15,433 bases of DNA from Holtiella sp036655075. Its GTDB lineage: Bacteria > Bacillota > Clostridia > Lachnospirales > Cellulosilyticaceae. Position 1 is the first letter of the stretch, and the number at the start of each line of letters is the position of its first letter. Positions 13,256-15,433 of the stretch are shown here, piece after piece. Below the pieces are notes generated by a model, which worked only from the letters and a program-made list of their open reading frames with translations, made no database searches and had not been told where the DNA came from. Location: assembly GCF_036655075.1 (NCBI RefSeq), contig NZ_JAVVQU010000055.1:1-15433 (forward strand), read 5' to 3'. Both the position numbers and the translations under genes were made by a program.

Positions 13256-13680
13256 CTTATTCGTGTGGCAAAGATACCCATTAAGGCAAGTAACATTTAA
13301 TGTTAAGATATCTATAGGCTTGAAAGCGCACTTTAATAAGGACGATCTTGTTAGAGGATGTACACAGCTGTGCTATAGGTGAAAGGAATGCCTATGCATC
13401 GATCACGGTAAGCCAGAGCTGTACATACATTAAGAAGATGTACACGAAAAGTACATTGCTATAAACTTACTATGTATCCATAAATTAAATGTGACATGAA
13501 AATGAGTGGAGGTCAGTCCCCAGAACTAACATGATTTGCCACAATCTAGTTAGTCTAGTTACTAAGAAATAGCTTGTCCGATTATAGGCAAGAGGGGAAA
13601 TCCTACGACTTTTAAACTATTTCTTAAGAGATAGGTGCTTCAATTCAAACGGCCTAGGATTTGTTTGAATGTTAACTCCT
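13256..13680. ncRNA. Candidate structured non-coding RNA region, strand undecided
   Basis: No frame of useful length exists here, yet GC is about 35-43%, far above the flanking 17-20%. Strong pairings are visible: 13563-13572 with 13617-13626 (10 bp, perfect), stacked directly on 13573-13578 with 13587-13592; 13643-13650 with 13663-13670 (8 bp, perfect, 12-nt loop); 13525-13530 with 13549-13554; 13358-13369 with 13417-13426 (2-nt bulge) enclosing 13374-13379 with 13391-13396; and 13438-13443 with 13451-13456. Eight loop bases, TAGGATTT (13655-13662), are fully complementary to AAATCCTA (13598-13605), which would form a pseudoknot. The leftward terminator-like hairpin supports minus-strand transcription, while two wobble pairs favour the plus strand. 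No riboswitch or known RNA class could be assigned by eye. Confidence 0.45.
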
Positions 13681-13950
13681 ATACTATATATATACGGGAA
13701 GGTATATAAAATGATTGAAATTATTTATAAAAAACTTTAATTTTATGAAAATAAAACAAATAGTACTGTAATTATTTGTAAAATTTTTAAAGCACCTAAT
13801 CCTTTGAAATCTAGAAAAGTATGTCACATAATATACAAATAAACATATTTTAATCAAAATCAAATAATCAAAGGTATAACTAACAGATGGAAATATGATA
13901 TAATAAATTATAATATTAAACAAAATTTAGTTTTAAAATACATTTAAGGA
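13681..13950. other. Very AT-rich intergenic segment
   Basis: About 270 bases with roughly 17-20% GC lie between the structured region and elbB. They carry no credible gene; a leftward frame at 13684-13923 is low-complexity Phe/Ile/Tyr and has no ribosome binding site. The right end holds the elbB promoter. Confidence 0.6.
13896..13904 (+). promoter_or_regulatory. Extended -10 promoter of elbB
   Basis: TGATATAAT is a perfect TATAAT (13899-13904) with an extended TGn. A second TATAAT lies at 13909-13914. No good -35 is visible at 17 bp. Confidence 0.5.
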
Positions 13951-13965
13951 ACTAGAGGTGAATCC

Positions 13966-14619
13966 ATGCGTATTGGCGTTTTACTATCAGGATGTGGCAT
14001 AGGAGATGGCAGTCAAATAGAAGAGGTTATCCTTACTTACTTAGCATTAGACAAGTATAAAGTGGATTATATCTGTATTGCACCCAATAAGAAACAGTTT
14101 CATACAGTCAATCACTTAGATGAACAGATTGAACCCAAAGAAGAAAGAAATGTATTAATAGAATCTGCAAGGATAGGGCGTGGGAAGATTAGGGCATTAG
14201 ACCATATTCATGTAGAGGAGCTAGATGGACTTATTATACCAGGAGGAATAGGATTATTTAAGAATTTATCCAACTATGTAATGGATAAAGAACAGTTTGT
14301 TCTAGACGAGCAAGTAGATACACTTATTAAATGTATGCATCAGTCTCAAAAACCTATAGGTGCAATGTGTGGAGGGATCGTGTTACTTGCAAGATGCCTA
14401 GGGAGCACAGAGGGTCCCTTAAATCTGTGTACGTCACATGGCGCTTATAAGCAGTTACTGGAAATGAATCATATAATAGTAGAAGAGCTAGAAGCAGATG
14501 AAATTTTAGTCGATACCTATCATAAAATTGTAACAACACCAGCTTTCCTAGGTACTCAGGACCTGTATAAGATGATGGGTGGGGTAGATAAACTGGTTAA
14601 AGCACTCTTGACGTTATAA
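13966..14619 (+). CDS. elbB: ElbB/ES1-family DJ-1-like protein
   Basis: This 217-residue cytosolic protein of the DJ-1/PfpI superfamily has the same length as E. coli ElbB. Close matches to ElbB include Ile-Gly-Val-x-Leu-Ser-Gly-Cys-Gly at the start, Arg-Asn-Val-Leu-Ile-Glu-x-Ala-Arg-Ile-x-Arg-Gly (61-73), Pro-Gly-Gly-x-Gly then Lys-Asn-Leu-Ser-Asn (92-103), the nucleophile-elbow Cys135 (Ala-Met-Cys-Gly-Gly), and Lys-Ile-Val-Thr-Thr-Pro-Ala (187-193). ElbB is reported to have glyoxalase activity and was linked to isoprenoid synthesis, though its true role is unsettled. AGGTG lies 5 nt before the ATG. It has its own promoter and is followed by 138 bases before the next rightward gene. Confidence 0.88.
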   Translation: MRIGVLLSGCGIGDGSQIEEVILTYLALDKYKVDYICIAPNKKQFHTVNHLDEQIEPKEERNVLIESARIGRGKIRALDHIHVEELDGLIIPGGIGLFKNLSNYVMDKEQFVLDEQVDTLIKCMHQSQKPIGAMCGGIVLLARCLGSTEGPLNLCTSHGAYKQLLEMNHIIVEELEADEILVDTYHKIVTTPAFLGTQDLYKMMGGVDKLVKALLTL

Positions 14620-14757
14620 GACAGTAGTCTATGGAACTAAGATACATCTTATTAAAATATGTTAGGTAGCAGCAGTAGGTTAATGAGATGATAAGGCATT
14701 CGTTTTTCAGCAGACATATAAGAAAGGCGCACACATAAGAGAAGGAGAATAAAAACA

Positions 14758-15408
14758 ATGGCATCTAGAATTATGCACTATGCGATAGCAACCAGCATTG
14801 CAGAAATAATTGAGATTAAAGATAGAGACAAATTTATTTTGGGGAATTTGGAACCCGATTTATGTGGTAAAGAAGATACGGCCTATATGCATGCACATTT
14901 TGGAGAAGAAAATAATCAAAAGGGAACTAAAGGCATCAACTGGGTTACTTTTGCAAAGGCATATCAGCGCAGTATTTTGGAGGATGATGAAGTATTAGGG
15001 TATTTTGTACATCTTATTACAGATGCATGTTGGATAAAAAATATTAGAGATAAACATATCCGTAAATACTCTAAAGAGCAGAAGCAAGTACTTACAGCTA
15101 AAGGGTATAGGGATATGTACAAATATAACAGCTTATTCATTAAGAAGTATGAACTGGATAATTGTATCCATGAGATTAATCAACTAGCGGTTAAAGAAGC
15201 TGATATTCAATATAAAGAAATGCTAATCAATGGATTGATAAGTGATTTCCAACAAGCAGAAGTATCCGATGAACCCTTTGAAGTGTATCCCTATGAAGAA
15301 GTCATGGCATTTATAGCGTTAAGTATTCAAAAAAGCATTGAAGCAATAACAGCACTCAGAATGCAGATGCCACTCAATGATCCAGAAGCATTTTATGTAG
15401 TTAAGTAA
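14758..15408 (+). CDS. Zinc-dependent phospholipase C-like protein
   Basis: This 216-residue, mostly helical protein lacks a signal peptide. His7 (Ser-Arg-Ile-Met-His), Asp34 (Gly-Asn-Leu-Glu-Pro-Asp), His45 and/or His47 (Met-His-Ala-His-Phe-Gly) and His85-x-x-x-Asp89 (Gly-Tyr-Phe-Val-His-Leu-Ile-Thr-Asp) form the spaced His/Asp pattern of the zinc-dependent phospholipase C/S1-P1 nuclease-type fold seen in many uncharacterised bacterial proteins. The secreted members cut phospholipids; this one appears cytosolic, so its substrate may be different. AAGGAG lies 10 nt before the ATG. The frame is complete and ends 25 bases before the window edge. The fold call is moderate and the function open. 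Confidence 0.65.
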   Translation: MASRIMHYAIATSIAEIIEIKDRDKFILGNLEPDLCGKEDTAYMHAHFGEENNQKGTKGINWVTFAKAYQRSILEDDEVLGYFVHLITDACWIKNIRDKHIRKYSKEQKQVLTAKGYRDMYKYNSLFIKKYELDNCIHEINQLAVKEADIQYKEMLINGLISDFQQAEVSDEPFEVYPYEEVMAFIALSIQKSIEAITALRMQMPLNDPEAFYVVK

Positions 15409-15433
15409 CAGTATAGATAAATCTATTGTATAT

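Noticed and set aside
13372..13426. Cobalamin-riboswitch-like wording (GGTGAAAG and AAGCCAGA)
   Set aside because: The full B12 box and the order of conserved segments are missing, and no cobalamin gene follows.
13684..13923. Leftward 79-codon frame in the AT-rich gap
   Set aside because: Phe/Ile/Tyr-rich low complexity expected by chance at 17-20% GC; no ribosome binding site.

Overview
The window looks like ordinary chromosome from a low-GC Clostridia-type bacterium (Bacillota, possibly Lachnospirales). The evidence is AT-rich DNA, strong AGGAG ribosome binding sites, a CGAAC-N4-GTTYG LexA operator of the Gram-positive type, and RluF-, TtcA-, Ade-, YitT- and BmrR-like genes. The organism call is an inference from gene content, not a species identification. 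No phage, transposase, CRISPR array, rRNA or tRNA was seen.

Layout, left to right. At 1-90 is the tail of a GNAT acetyltransferase. At 178-1701 is a cytosolic Cys-type sulfatase with its own promoter and terminator. At 1951-2628 is an RluF-like 23S rRNA pseudouridine synthase. A leftward block follows: lexA (2891-3499) with a LexA box over its promoter, a duplicated-domain DMT/EamA transporter (3630-4490), and a GNAT acetyltransferase (4602-5243). The GNAT is divergent from a BmrR-like MerR regulator (5334-6152); the shared intergenic region holds a palindrome and a 19-bp-spacer promoter typical of MerR control. A strong terminator separates merR from a convergent, tightly coupled pair: a TtcA-like tRNA thiolase followed after 4 nt by a Xer-like tyrosine recombinase. 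Rightward genes then follow: adenine deaminase (8210-9934), a two-part GNAT protein (10102-10953), a YitT-family membrane protein (11054-11935) and a NUDIX ADP-ribose pyrophosphatase (12152-12748). Last come an ElbB/DJ-1-like protein (13966-14619) and a zinc-dependent phospholipase C-like protein (14758-15408).

The least ordinary part is the 1.2 kb between the NUDIX gene and elbB. It holds (a) a compact unit with promoter, 20-residue hydrophobic peptide and intrinsic terminator; (b) a 43-codon orphan coding remnant; (c) about 480 bp of GC-richer non-coding DNA with several perfect stems and an 8-bp loop-to-distal complementarity forming a possible pseudoknot, bounded on the left by a terminator-like hairpin whose T-run lies on the minus strand; and (d) an abrupt shift to about 17-20% GC. 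I read (c) as a candidate structured RNA of unknown class and undecided strand. Other regulatory signals of interest are a second LexA-box-like site before the NUDIX gene, and a near-consensus promoter that runs straight into a terminator-like hairpin before the GNAT gene at 10102.

Most genes look like single-gene or two-gene units with their own promoters and terminators. There is no sign of one shared pathway across the window. Themes that recur are RNA modification (rluF, ttcA), nucleotide salvage and clean-up (ade, NUDIX), and small-molecule acetylation (three GNAT proteins).
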